From positions 1 through 36,838 of the forward strand of contig CAJWVX010000015.1 of NCBI GenBank assembly GCA_913048175.1: DNA of 36,838 bases. The letters run 5' to 3'. This DNA is from an uncultured Flavobacteriales bacterium (GTDB lineage Bacteria > Bacteroidota > Bacteroidia > Flavobacteriales_E > Vicingaceae). Under the pieces are notes generated by a model. It was not told where the DNA came from, searched no databases, and was given only the letters and a program-made list of their open reading frames with translations. Position 1 is the first letter of the stretch. Each line of letters starts with the position of its first letter. This document shows positions 25,303 to 33,875 of the stretch, one piece after another. The translations under genes and the position numbers were made by a program.

Positions 25303-26400
25303 ATGGCAGAACTACTGATTTCAGCAAAAAAAATTCAAAACAACATCAAATACTTGAGCGATTATTTTCAAGCCAACAATATTCATTGGAGCCTTGTAAC
25401 TAAAGTGTTTTCTGGTGACAAAGAGTTTCTAAAGCACGTGTTAACTGATGATATAATTAAAAAGATTGATTCTGTTGGCGACTCGCGTCTTACCAGTTTA
25501 AAAAATTTGAAAGAGGTTAATCCAGGTATGCGAACAATTTATATTAAACCTCCAGCAAAAATGTATGCAGATGAGATTATCAAGTATGCTGACATTTCTC
25601 TAAATAGTTCATTTACAACTATTATGGCATTAAATAAAGCCGCAAAAAAGGTAAATAAGATTCACCAAATTATAATAATGGTTGAACTTGGTGAATTAAG
25701 AGAGGGAGTAAAACGAACCGAATTAATGAGTTTTTATGAGAAAGTATTTCAGCTTTCTAATATTAACATTATCGGTATAGGATCAAATTTAGGTTGTATG
25801 TATGGAGTAGAACCAACCTATGACAAATTATTGCAACTATCACTTTATAAAGAACTTATCTCTGCAAAATTCAATAAGGATTTAAAATATGTTTCTGGTG
25901 GCACATCGATTACACTTCCACTTATTGAGAACAGTGCAATTCCTAAAGACATAAACCACTTCCGTATTGGTGAAGCTGTATTTTTTGGAATAAGCCCTTT
26001 AAACAATAAACAGTTTAAGGAGTTATCAATAGATGCATTCGAGTTTACGGCCAATGTTATTGAATTGGAAGAAAAAAAGATTATTCCTGATGGAATAATT
26101 AGTGACGGAAATATTGGACATTCGGCAGAATTTGACAAAGAAGATATTACTGGCACTTCAATAAAAGCTATTCTTGATTTTGGTCTTTTAGATGTAGATC
26201 AAAATGACATAGATTTTATAGATACTAACTTAGAATATGTGGGAATCACTTCTGATATGTTAGTAATTGATCTTGGAAAGAACAAAACTAAAGAAGGTCT
26301 GCAACACTATAAAATCGGAGATAAAATACATTTCAAACCAAATTATATGGCAGTAGCAAGACTATTGAACTCAAAATTCATTGATAAAAAGTATATCTAA
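25303..26400 (+). CDS. Alanine/ornithine racemase family PLP-dependent enzyme
   Basis: 365 aa. Fold-III PLP barrel with WSLVTKVFSG (Lys34 as the Schiff-base lysine), DSVGDSRLTSLKNL, IIIMVELGELREGV, GIGSNLGCMYGVEPTYDKL, YVSGGTSITLPL (phosphate-binding region) and NHFRIGEAVFFGISPL. This order is that of the ornithine-racemase/YhfX branch, not the Alr used for cell-wall D-alanine; it lacks the usual Alr length and C-terminal Tyr-containing domain signature. It would interconvert L- and D-forms of an amino acid, perhaps ornithine. Coupled to the GNAT gene (1-nt gap). Downstream lies a 323-nt gap. Confidence 0.82.
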   Translation: MAELLISAKKIQNNIKYLSDYFQANNIHWSLVTKVFSGDKEFLKHVLTDDIIKKIDSVGDSRLTSLKNLKEVNPGMRTIYIKPPAKMYADEIIKYADISLNSSFTTIMALNKAAKKVNKIHQIIIMVELGELREGVKRTELMSFYEKVFQLSNINIIGIGSNLGCMYGVEPTYDKLLQLSLYKELISAKFNKDLKYVSGGTSITLPLIENSAIPKDINHFRIGEAVFFGISPLNNKQFKELSIDAFEFTANVIELEEKKIIPDGIISDGNIGHSAEFDKEDITGTSIKAILDFGLLDVDQNDIDFIDTNLEYVGITSDMLVIDLGKNKTKEGLQHYKIGDKIHFKPNYMAVARLLNSKFIDKKYI

Positions 26401-26723
26401 AATAACGAATTACTAAAGTCATCTATATTTTATTGTGCTGTTAGTAACAATTTATAAACTCATTAAAAATGCTATTCAAATTAGCTAGACTAAGATAATT
26501 TTAAATTTCCAAAAAAAGCAAATAATAGTTGTTAACAATAAAAAATATGTAATGTATAATTCTTAACATCTTACTTGTATAATAAAAATAATATTTTCTT
26601 TTATCAGTAAGTTTTAGTTAACTATTACTTTTTAACACATAAAACCTTTGTGTAAATCACTTTCAATAAATACAAATTAACTATCATACTTTTAATTACC
26701 TTTGAATTAATAATTCATTTCTT
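26401..26723. other. AT-rich intergenic region with the coaD promoter
   Basis: 323 nt without a gene on either strand. The only clear elements are the -7 box at 26697-26704 and a weak inverted repeat TTACTAA (26410-26416) / TTAGTAA (26441-26447) without a T-tract. Confidence 0.5.
26697..26704 (+). promoter_or_regulatory. -7 element (TACCTTTG) of coaD
   Basis: Exact TAnnTTTG 19 nt before the coaD ATG; predicted leader about 14 nt; no clear -33 TTG. Confidence 0.5.
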
Positions 26724-27188
26724 ATGAAAATTGCAATATTTCCAGGTTCCTTTGATCCAATTACAATTGGACACCAAGATATTATTGAAAGAGCTTTACC
26801 ACTTTTTGATAAAATTATTGTGTCTATTGGAATTAACTCATCTAAAAAGTATCATTTTACTTTAGAGCAACGAACTGATTTTATTAACTTGACCTTTAAT
26901 AATAACACTAAGATTGAAGTTATAACTTACAATGGTTTAACTATAGATTTCTGTAAATCTATAGGCGCTAAATACATTTTAAGAGGTATTAGAAACAGTG
27001 CAGATTTCTTGTATGAAAATAATATTGCTCAAATGAATAAAGCAATGGATAAAGATATTGAAACAATCTATCTATCAACAATTCCAGCACTTTCTGCAAT
27101 AAATTCGACAATTGTACGTGATATATTAATAAACAAAGGAGATGCAAGTCAATTTGTACCTACAGTATTAAAAAATCAAATCAAATAA
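26724..27188 (+). CDS. coaD: Phosphopantetheine adenylyltransferase
   Basis: 154 aa, standard length. Nucleotidyltransferase motif GSFDPITIGHQDII (8-21, TxGH as TIGH), KYHFTLEQRTDFI, ILRGIRNSADFLYENNIAQMNK and the C-terminal STIPALSAINSTIVRDI (ISSTxVRE-like). It joins ATP and 4'-phosphopantetheine to dephospho-CoA, the penultimate step of CoA synthesis. The TlpA-like gene starts 10 nt later. Confidence 0.96.
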   Translation: MKIAIFPGSFDPITIGHQDIIERALPLFDKIIVSIGINSSKKYHFTLEQRTDFINLTFNNNTKIEVITYNGLTIDFCKSIGAKYILRGIRNSADFLYENNIAQMNKAMDKDIETIYLSTIPALSAINSTIVRDILINKGDASQFVPTVLKNQIK

Positions 27189-27198
27189 TCTATTTAAC

Positions 27199-28656
27199 TT
27201 GAGTAAAGCCAAACAAACATTAATCCTTCTATTTATTATTTGTGTTTCTACATTAACTGCTAGTACAACTATTGTTAAAGGAAATTCTAAAGGATTTAAA
27301 GATAAAGAATTGGTTATGTACACCTATTCTGATTATCTCAGTTCTAAAAAAGAACAAATAGGATTTACAACAATTACAGCAAATGGTAACTATAATTTTG
27401 AATTTGATACTAAAGCTACAAAAAAAGTTTTTTTACAAATTGAAGATAAAACAACTTCTTTTTATGTTAAACCAGGAGAAATTTACAACATTAACCTAAG
27501 CTATAGTGAAGCCTATAATAAAGGAAGGGTTTATGACAAACAACTTTCATTAAACTTTAACTTCCCTGTACCAAATGAATTAAACCAGCAAATAAGTAAA
27601 TTCAACAATAAGTTTGATGACTTTTTTAATAACAATAAATTATTGTTTACAAAAAGAGATCGTTCTGTTGAACCTAAACTAAAATCTTTTAAAACTAAAA
27701 TGCTCAAAGAAGCTGAAATTTCAAATTCTAATTTCATAAAAAACTATATAAACTACAGCATTGCAGTAACAGAAAGCTCTTTAGATGTTTCTTACAAAAA
27801 ATCAGATGCGAAAACTAATCAGAATTTAAAAGGAAATTTATTTCTAGAATATATTCACGAACAACCTGTTCTTTATTACAATCCAGAATATACAGCATTC
27901 TTTAAAGCATTTTTTAGAGGCGAATTTAAAGAATTATCGCTTAAAGTAAAAAACTATGATATCTCAAAAGCTATAAATGATAAAGCAAGCTATTTAGCAT
28001 TATCTGAAGCTTTACAAAGAATTCCTTTTCTAAACAGAGATGATGAATTGAAAAACTATTTTATGCTAAATGGATTATTAGAAATAAGCAAAGACTCGTT
28101 TTTTACTAAAAAAAATATTATCAAAATACTAAATGATATTAAATCAACTTCTAAATACCCAACACACAAAATCATTGCGACTAATATTATTGAAAAAATA
28201 ACATTAAAAAAGTTTGGTTCTGGAAGTGAAGCGCCTCAGTTTAATCTTAAGAATATAAACAAAGAGCTTATTACTTTAAACCAATTTGAAGGAAAACCTG
28301 TTTATATTAATTTTTGGACTAATTGGAGTATTCCTAGTCAGATAGAAATGAAAATTATGGAGGTTCTTCATAAGAAGTATAAAAACAAAATTCATTTCAT
28401 TAGTATCTGTGCGGATAATGATTTTAATAAAATGTCTAGTTTTTTATCTAAAAACCCTGAATACAATTGGACTTTTTTACATCTAGGGAATAATAGAAAA
28501 ACATTAGCGAATTACAATGTAATTACCTACCCTACCTACATTTTAATTGATGAACATCAAACTATTTACAAAGCTCCTGCAGGCAGACCTGGCGGAACAG
28601 CAGAAAGAGCTACTGAAGATAATATTGAAAGAGACTTTTATGATTTAACTAAATAG
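27199..28656 (+). CDS. TlpA/thioredoxin-fold exported protein lacking the CxxC
   Basis: 485 aa from TTG 27199, fixed by the signal peptide (SKAKQTLILLFIICVSTLTAS). The N-terminal half (to about 345) is a DUF4369-like/unknown region seen in Bacteroidota TlpA proteins. The C-terminal domain (about 350-485) is thioredoxin-like: GSEAPQFNLKNINKELITLNQFEGKPVYINFW, then TNWSIPSQ, and the cis-proline stretch ITYPTYILID. The redox motif, normally WCxxC, reads W376-S377-I-P-S380, so both cysteines are serines. It cannot do thiol-disulfide exchange at this site; a scaffold or binding role is more likely. Likely cotranscribed with coaD. Its 3' end overlaps the convergent Nudix gene by 8 nt. Confidence 0.82.
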   Translation: MSKAKQTLILLFIICVSTLTASTTIVKGNSKGFKDKELVMYTYSDYLSSKKEQIGFTTITANGNYNFEFDTKATKKVFLQIEDKTTSFYVKPGEIYNINLSYSEAYNKGRVYDKQLSLNFNFPVPNELNQQISKFNNKFDDFFNNNKLLFTKRDRSVEPKLKSFKTKMLKEAEISNSNFIKNYINYSIAVTESSLDVSYKKSDAKTNQNLKGNLFLEYIHEQPVLYYNPEYTAFFKAFFRGEFKELSLKVKNYDISKAINDKASYLALSEALQRIPFLNRDDELKNYFMLNGLLEISKDSFFTKKNIIKILNDIKSTSKYPTHKIIATNIIEKITLKKFGSGSEAPQFNLKNINKELITLNQFEGKPVYINFWTNWSIPSQIEMKIMEVLHKKYKNKIHFISICADNDFNKMSSFLSKNPEYNWTFLHLGNNRKTLANYNVITYPTYILIDEHQTIYKAPAGRPGGTAERATEDNIERDFYDLTK

Positions 28657-29260
28657 AAGAATTCAGTAAAGACTTTATCGAAGCATAAGTATTTCCAAAA
28701 ACTTTTTCTTTAATTTGAGTGTCAGACAACCACTCTACGTTAGTAATATCTTCTTCTAATTGAGGAACAAAATCACCAGAAAAACTACTAATAGTTTCAA
28801 ACCAATAGGTACGTTTAAAAACAATATCTCCCTTAAACTTATAAAGATGAAATGTATCTTGTAAAGATTTCTTAATAGTTAATTGATTAACACCACATTC
28901 TTCCTCAATTTCACGAAGAGCTGCCTCTTCAACCTTTTCTCCTTCTTCAATTTTGCCCTTAGGTAAATCCCATTTATTTAAACGATAAATAAATAATTTC
29001 TCATCTATATCATTGCTTACGATTCCACCAGCAGCTTCAATAATCTTAAAGTATTTCTGAAACTCTATAAATGCAGATTCATAATCAGTTACAGCAATAA
29101 TAACATGCTCTACTTTATCATCATCAAAAATAAAATCAACAAGATAAGAAGTGATTTTTTCAGAAAAAAAAGTCAAAGTTAGTCCTTTAGATAATTGGTC
29201 ACAATTTTCTACATTATTTGTAAAATAAATTACCTTATCGTTAACAAAAACTTTATACAT
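28649..29260 (-). CDS. Nudix hydrolase
   Basis: 203 aa from ATG 29260. A TTG at 29281 in frame would overlap the divergent pyrE start; the ATG is preferred. A perfect Nudix box GX5EX7REUXEEXGU is present (about 102-124, GKIEEGEKVEEAALREIEEE and CGV), preceded by WDLP. The N-terminal 75 residues form a separate alpha/beta extension of unknown role. Nudix enzymes cleave nucleoside diphosphates linked to another moiety; substrate not evident. Divergent from pyrE with 7 nt between start codons. Confidence 0.9.
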   Translation of the reverse strand: MYKVFVNDKVIYFTNNVENCDQLSKGLTLTFFSEKITSYLVDFIFDDDKVEHVIIAVTDYESAFIEFQKYFKIIEAAGGIVSNDIDEKLFIYRLNKWDLPKGKIEEGEKVEEAALREIEEECGVNQLTIKKSLQDTFHLYKFKGDIVFKRTYWFETISSFSGDFVPQLEEDITNVEWLSDTQIKEKVFGNTYASIKSLLNSSI

Positions 29261-29263
29261 TTG
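29256..29263 (+). promoter_or_regulatory. -7 element (TACATTTG) of pyrE
   Basis: Exact TAnnTTTG ending 4 nt before the pyrE ATG and overlapping the Nudix start codon on the other strand. The usual -7 to +1 distance would put transcription start at or next to the A of ATG. No -33 TTG at the right spacing. Confidence 0.5.
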
Positions 29264-29267
29264 CAGT

Positions 29268-29921
29268 ATGATTTTAAACAAAGACTCTGCAGTAAAAATA
29301 GCTGAATCTCTATTACAAATTAAAGCTATTAAATTGAATCCTACAAATCCTTTTCAATGGGCATCAGGATGGAACTCTCCAATTTATTGTGATAATCGTA
29401 AAACATTATCATACCCACCTGTACGAACTTTTATTCGTCAACAGTTTGTTGATGCAATAAATGAACGTTACCCGAATGTTGATATTATAGCAGGAGTAGC
29501 AACTGGAGGAATAGCTCTCGGAGCGTTAGTTGCAGAAGCAATGGGCTTGCCATTTGCTTACGTTAGATCTGCTTCTAAAGGTCATGGAATGCAAAATATG
29601 ATTGAAGGCGACATTTCAAAGGATCAAAAAGTTGTTGTAATTGAAGATTTAATTTCAACAGGAGGAAGTAGTTTAAAAGCAGTTGCAGCTCTAAGAGAAC
29701 ACGGTTGTTCAGTTTTAGGAATGGTTGCCATTTTCACATATGGTTTTCAAATAGCAGAAAACAACTTTAAAGAAAGTAAATGTGACTTAGTTACTTTAAG
29801 CGATTATAATTCGATGTTAACAGCGGCTGTAAAAGCAAATTACGTTACAGAATCTGCTTTAGAGTCATTATCTGAATGGAGAATAAGCCCAGAAAAATGG
29901 AATGCAGCACCTCAGAAATAA
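29268..29921 (+). CDS. pyrE: Orotate phosphoribosyltransferase
   Basis: 217 aa. GWNSPIYCDNRKTLSYP near residues 34-50, DIIAGVATGGIALGALVAE, YVRSASKGHGMQN (99-110, catalytic-loop Lys/His) and the PRPP-binding VVVIEDLISTGGSS (122-135, Glu126/Asp127). It makes orotidine 5'-phosphate from orotate and PRPP in pyrimidine synthesis. The ATG lies immediately after a -7 element, pointing to a leaderless mRNA; no Shine-Dalgarno is possible in that case. An SRPBCC gene follows after 16 nt. Confidence 0.96.
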   Translation: MILNKDSAVKIAESLLQIKAIKLNPTNPFQWASGWNSPIYCDNRKTLSYPPVRTFIRQQFVDAINERYPNVDIIAGVATGGIALGALVAEAMGLPFAYVRSASKGHGMQNMIEGDISKDQKVVVIEDLISTGGSSLKAVAALREHGCSVLGMVAIFTYGFQIAENNFKESKCDLVTLSDYNSMLTAAVKANYVTESALESLSEWRISPEKWNAAPQK

Positions 29922-29937
29922 TTAACAATTTCCTATT

Positions 29938-30339
29938 TTGATTATAGAAACCAATCATAGAATAATTAACAAAAGTCAAAAAGAAGTTTATAACTTTTTG
30001 CTGGACATGAATAATTTCAAACAGTTGTTTCCACAAGATAAAATAAGTGATTGGGAAGCTACTGCTGAAATATGTTCTATGAAAGTTAAAAGTATGGGAA
30101 CATTAGGATTAAAACGTGTTGCTTCTACAGCAAACTCGTTAATATATTTAGACTCCCATGGTAAAGTACCATTTAAATTTACTTTAAATATTTTTATTTC
30201 TAAAGCTGAAAATAATAAAGCAAAAGTTCATTTAATTTTTGATGGAGTTATAAATCCTTTTATGAAAATGATGGTTGAAAAACCATTAATTGAATTTTTT
30301 AATGGTTTAGTTATAAAGTTAGAGGAAAATTATAATTAA
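29938..30339 (+). CDS. SRPBCC (START-like) family protein
   Basis: 133 aa from TTG 29938; the next ATG would cut off the first strand and helix of the fold. The pattern IINKSQKEVYNFLLDMNNFKQLFP, KFTLNIFISKAENNKAKVHLIFDGVINPFMKMMVEKPLIEFFNGLVIKLEENY is a helix-grip fold: N-terminal strand and helix pair, antiparallel sheet and a long C-terminal helix. It probably binds a hydrophobic ligand; none can be named. Directly behind pyrE, an arrangement I associate with this phylum. Converges with birA (5 nt apart). Confidence 0.78.
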   Translation: MIIETNHRIINKSQKEVYNFLLDMNNFKQLFPQDKISDWEATAEICSMKVKSMGTLGLKRVASTANSLIYLDSHGKVPFKFTLNIFISKAENNKAKVHLIFDGVINPFMKMMVEKPLIEFFNGLVIKLEENYN

Positions 30340-30344
30340 GAATT

Positions 30345-31097
30345 TTACCTGAAGAAAGTAATTTCTTTAAGGCCAAACGTTTCAATAACGTTATTTACTA
30401 GTATTTTTAGTTTTCCAACTTCGTTAACACCCAGAATTGTACCTTCAATTAATTTATTTCCTTTTCTAAAACTTCGAAACTCATTTATCCAATACAAATT
30501 ATTTGTATAATTAGAATTGATTAATGTCTCTTTGCTCAACTTTAAATCCGTGTAACTTTTCTCAATAAAAAATAACAATTGGTTTAATAATTCATCTAAA
30601 TTTAGCTCATTACACATCAACTCTTTAGTTAGTGATGTTGGATTATTTTCAGATTGAAAATTGATTTGATTAACGTTTAAACCAATTCCAACTACCGAAC
30701 TATTAATATTATTTCCTTTAATTGAATTCTCAATAAGAATGCCTGCAATCTTTTTATCATTACAATAAATATCATTTGGCCACTTAATCTTAAGCAAGTT
30801 TAAACCCAAATCATTTAAAAAGGCAATAATTCCTAATGAAATAGACTTGCTGATAATAAATTGCTTGGAAATCGGAATATTTGGTTTCAATAAAATTGAA
30901 AAAGTTAGATTTTTACCGTCTTCACTCTCCCAAAGACTCCCCTTCTGGCCTCTTCCTGAAGACTGATTTTCAGCAACAACGACCAACCCCTCTAATTCTT
31001 TATCATTAGCCGATATCAATTCTTTTAGATAAGAATTGGTAGAATTAACCTCTTTTAATTTGAGTGTTTTATTTCCTAAAAATAATCGTTGATACAT
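30345..31097 (-). CDS. birA: Biotin--[acetyl-CoA-carboxylase] ligase
   Basis: 250 aa from ATG 31097; an ATG at 31103 and a TTG at 31106 are also in frame, but both lie inside or before the expected transcription start. Catalytic core: GRGQKGSLWES (biotinyl-AMP loop, about 48-58), LKIKWPNDIYCNDKKIAGILIE and VVGIGLNVNQ, followed by a small C-terminal SH3-like domain. There is no N-terminal helix-turn-helix, so this is the monofunctional ligase without repressor activity. It attaches biotin to the carboxyl carrier protein of acyl-CoA carboxylases. Confidence 0.93.
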   Translation of the reverse strand: MYQRLFLGNKTLKLKEVNSTNSYLKELISANDKELEGLVVVAENQSSGRGQKGSLWESEDGKNLTFSILLKPNIPISKQFIISKSISLGIIAFLNDLGLNLLKIKWPNDIYCNDKKIAGILIENSIKGNNINSSVVGIGLNVNQINFQSENNPTSLTKELMCNELNLDELLNQLLFFIEKSYTDLKLSKETLINSNYTNNLYWINEFRSFRKGNKLIEGTILGVNEVGKLKILVNNVIETFGLKEITFFR

Positions 31098-31103
31098 TAT
31101 CAT

Positions 31104-31111
31104 CAAAAATA
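31104..31111 (-). promoter_or_regulatory. -7 element (TATTTTTG) of birA
   Basis: Exact TAnnTTTG on the minus strand. It contains the TTG candidate start (31106-31104) and ends 6 nt before the ATG at 31097, so transcription would start at or within 2-3 nt of that ATG. Confidence 0.45.
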
Positions 31112-31197
31112 TTGATTATTTAACGTTTTTGTTTAGAATAAAGCAAATTTCTTCACGTATTATTCGTTATTTTGCAGACTAATTTTATCAATATTTA

Positions 31198-31572
31198 ATG
31201 AGTACTAAAAAGGAAGTTAAAACAGCACAAATCTTATCTGATGTTGTTATCAAAGGATTACAAGAGGTAAAAGGAATGAATATTGTTAATGTTGATTTAA
31301 CTAGTATTGAAAATGCTATATGTACAAATTTTATTATCTGCACAGGAACTTCAAGTACACATGTAAGTTCATTAGCAAATTCAGCTGAAAAAGAAGTTAG
31401 AACAAACCTTGCAGAAAAACCATGGAAAAGAGAAGGTTTTGGTAATTCTGAATGGGTAATATTAGATTACGTAAACACTGTTGTTCATGTATTTCAAGAA
31501 GACGCAAGAAATTTCTATAATTTGGATGGGCTTTGGGCCGATGCCAAAATCACTAAAATAAAGGATTTATAA
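31198..31572 (+). CDS. rsfS: Ribosome silencing factor RsfS
   Basis: 124 aa, typical. DUF143/RsfS motifs: DVVIKGLQEVKGMNIVNVDL, FIICTGTSSTHVSSLANSAEKEV, EGFGNSEWVILDYVNTVVHVFQEDARNFYNLDGLW. It binds ribosomal protein uL14 and blocks subunit joining in starvation. ftsH follows after 5 nt, opening the rsfS-ftsH-DUF2007-cdsA-psd operon. Divergent from birA across about 100 nt; a near -7 element (TTATTTTG) lies some 25 nt upstream. Confidence 0.96.
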   Translation: MSTKKEVKTAQILSDVVIKGLQEVKGMNIVNVDLTSIENAICTNFIICTGTSSTHVSSLANSAEKEVRTNLAEKPWKREGFGNSEWVILDYVNTVVHVFQEDARNFYNLDGLWADAKITKIKDL

Positions 31573-31577
31573 AATTA

Positions 31578-33659
31578 ATGGAACAGCCTAAAAAACAAAA
31601 AAGCAAGTTTTCACTTGGTGGAGGATCAAAAAAACCTTCTAATTTTTATTGGATATATGCCGTAATTGGATTGGGTTTAATTGCTCTTCAATTAATAAAC
31701 TTTGGAGGTAATTCATCCACAATCACTGAAACTGAATTCAGAGATATGGTACTTAACAATTACGTTGAGGAAGCCGTTGTAATTAGTAACAGAAAAGAAG
31801 TACAAGTAACGCTTACAAAAAAAGCTTCTGAATTAGATCAATTTAAGAGTAAATTAAAAGCACCTTTAATTTCTTCTGCTCAAAAAAAAGGTCCGCATTT
31901 TACTTTTAAATACTTTTCTGAAGATGGAATTTACGCTGATTTAAAAGAATATTCAACCAAAAACAACTTAAAATATACTGTTACAACAGAAGAAGATTGG
32001 TTCGGAGGTTTAGTAAGCTTATTATTCCCAATAATTATAATTGTTGCTATTTGGATGTTTTTAATGAAAAGAATGTCTGGTGGATCTGGAGGTGGAGGTC
32101 CTGGTCAAATCTTTAACATAGGGAAATCTAAAGCACAACTATTTGATAAAGAGACTGCTACAAAAACTACTTTTGCTGATGTTGCTGGATTAGAAGGTGC
32201 AAAAGAAGAAGTACAAGAAATAGTTGACTTCCTCAAGAAACCTCAAAAATATACAGAATTAGGTGCTAAAATTCCAAGAGGAGCATTACTAGTAGGCCCT
32301 CCAGGAACAGGTAAGACGTTATTAGCAAGAGCTGTTGCAGGTGAAGCTAAAGTTCCTTTCTTTTCTTTATCAGGTTCAGATTTTGTTGAAATGTTTGTAG
32401 GTGTTGGAGCATCGAGAGTAAGAGACTTGTTTAAACAAGCAAGTGATAAAGCTCCTGCTATTATATTTATTGATGAAATAGATGCAATTGGAAGAGCAAG
32501 AGGAAAAGGTGGAATGCAAGGTGGAAACGATGAAAGAGAAAACACTCTAAATCAGTTATTAACTGAAATGGATGGTTTTGGAACCAATAATGGTGTTATC
32601 GTTTTAGCAGCAACAAATCGTGCAGATGTTTTAGATAGAGCTTTAGTACGACCAGGAAGGTTTGACAGACAAATACATGTTGATTTACCAGAATTAATCG
32701 AAAGAGAAGAAATTTTTGAAGTTCACTTAAAACCTTTAAAAATTGATACTTCAGTTGATGTTAAATTTTTAGCAAAACAAACCCCTGGATTTTCTGGTGC
32801 TGACATTGCCAATATTTGTAATGAAGCAGCATTAATAGCTGCTCGTAACAATAAGAAGAAAGTTGGCAAACAGGATTTTTTAGATGCTGTTGACAGAGTT
32901 GTAGGTGGATTAGAAAAGAAAAATAAAATAATAACTGACCATGAAAGAAAAGCAATTGCTTATCATGAAGCTGGTCATGCAGCTGTTAGTTGGTTAGTAA
33001 AATATGCTAATCCTTTAATTAAAGTTACCATCATTCCTAGAGGAAAATCTTTAGGAGCTGCGTGGTATTTACCAGAAGAAAGGCAAATAACAACTAAAGA
33101 ACAATTATTAGACGAAATGGCTGCAGCATTAGGTGGTAGAGCTGCTGAAGAAGTATTTTTCGGAAAAGTTTCTACAGGTGCATTAAGTGACTTAGAAAAA
33201 GTAACTAAGCAAGCTTACGCTATGGTTTCAGTATATGGTTTAAGCGATAAAGTTGGCAACATTAGTTTTTATGATTCTTCAGGTCAAAATGAATATTCCA
33301 TGACTAAACCATATAGTGAAAAAACTGCTGAACTTATTGATCAAGAGGTTAAAGAGATGATTGAAACATCTTATCAAAGAACTCTAGGTATTATTAGAGA
33401 AAATAAAGATAAATTGACCATTTTAGGAGATAAATTACTAGAGAAAGAAGTTCTTTTCAGAGATGATTTAGAATTGATTTTTGGTAAAAGCAAGTTTGAA
33501 GAAGAACTAAAAGAAGAGAAGAAAATCTCTAAGAAAAAAGAAGCTCCAAAAACTGATGAAATCAAAGAAAAGATTTTGAATGAAAAAATTGTTGCTGAAA
33601 AATCGACTTCAAAAGAAAGTGAAACCAAAGGAAATAATACTTCTGAAGGAAAAAGCTAA
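31578..33659 (+). CDS. ftsH: ATP-dependent zinc metalloprotease FtsH
   Basis: 693 aa. Two membrane helices (23-42 and about 142-163) flank a periplasmic domain of roughly 100 residues. The AAA domain has Walker A GPPGTGKT (240-247), IIFIDEIDAIGR (Walker B) and an SRH with RPGRFDRQI. The protease domain has HEAGH (463-467) and the third zinc ligand Asp538 in GALSDLEKVT. The C-terminal 60 residues are Lys/Glu-rich and likely disordered. It degrades damaged membrane proteins and selected regulators; in E. coli it controls LpxC and so lipid balance. Second gene of the operon that continues into cdsA and psd. Confidence 0.97.
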   Translation: MEQPKKQKSKFSLGGGSKKPSNFYWIYAVIGLGLIALQLINFGGNSSTITETEFRDMVLNNYVEEAVVISNRKEVQVTLTKKASELDQFKSKLKAPLISSAQKKGPHFTFKYFSEDGIYADLKEYSTKNNLKYTVTTEEDWFGGLVSLLFPIIIIVAIWMFLMKRMSGGSGGGGPGQIFNIGKSKAQLFDKETATKTTFADVAGLEGAKEEVQEIVDFLKKPQKYTELGAKIPRGALLVGPPGTGKTLLARAVAGEAKVPFFSLSGSDFVEMFVGVGASRVRDLFKQASDKAPAIIFIDEIDAIGRARGKGGMQGGNDERENTLNQLLTEMDGFGTNNGVIVLAATNRADVLDRALVRPGRFDRQIHVDLPELIEREEIFEVHLKPLKIDTSVDVKFLAKQTPGFSGADIANICNEAALIAARNNKKKVGKQDFLDAVDRVVGGLEKKNKIITDHERKAIAYHEAGHAAVSWLVKYANPLIKVTIIPRGKSLGAAWYLPEERQITTKEQLLDEMAAALGGRAAEEVFFGKVSTGALSDLEKVTKQAYAMVSVYGLSDKVGNISFYDSSGQNEYSMTKPYSEKTAELIDQEVKEMIETSYQRTLGIIRENKDKLTILGDKLLEKEVLFRDDLELIFGKSKFEEELKEEKKISKKKEAPKTDEIKEKILNEKIVAEKSTSKESETKGNNTSEGKS

Positions 33660-33661
33660 GG

Positions 33662-33874
33662 GTGTCTAACTGGGAAATAATATACAAAACTAATAATCCA
33701 AACGATTCTGAAATTGTGAAAGCAGTTTTAGAGGATCATGGAATTAATGTAGTATTTGTAAATAAAATGGATTCTGTTAATCTAGAATTAGCAAATTCTG
33801 CTTTTATTGAATTACATGTTAAACCAGATGACTTAGTAAAAGCAAGACACCTTATAACTAAACATTCTTTATAA
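33662..33874 (+). CDS. DUF2007 domain protein
   Basis: 70 aa from GTG 33662, 2 nt after the ftsH stop. The fold is a ferredoxin-like pair: WEIIYKTNNPNDSEIVKAVLEDHGINVVFVNK and FIELHVKPDDLVKARHLI match DUF2007, annotated as a putative signal-transducing/PII-like protein. No catalytic residues. Its place between FtsH and CdsA, with 2 nt and 1 nt gaps, suggests a role tied to one of them, for instance as adaptor or sensor; this is inference. Confidence 0.85.
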   Translation: MSNWEIIYKTNNPNDSEIVKAVLEDHGINVVFVNKMDSVNLELANSAFIELHVKPDDLVKARHLITKHSL

Positions 33875-33875
33875 A

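Noticed and set aside
25845-26156. 103-codon minus-strand frame inside the racemase gene
   Set aside because: Antisense to a well-conserved PLP enzyme and without a recognisable family.
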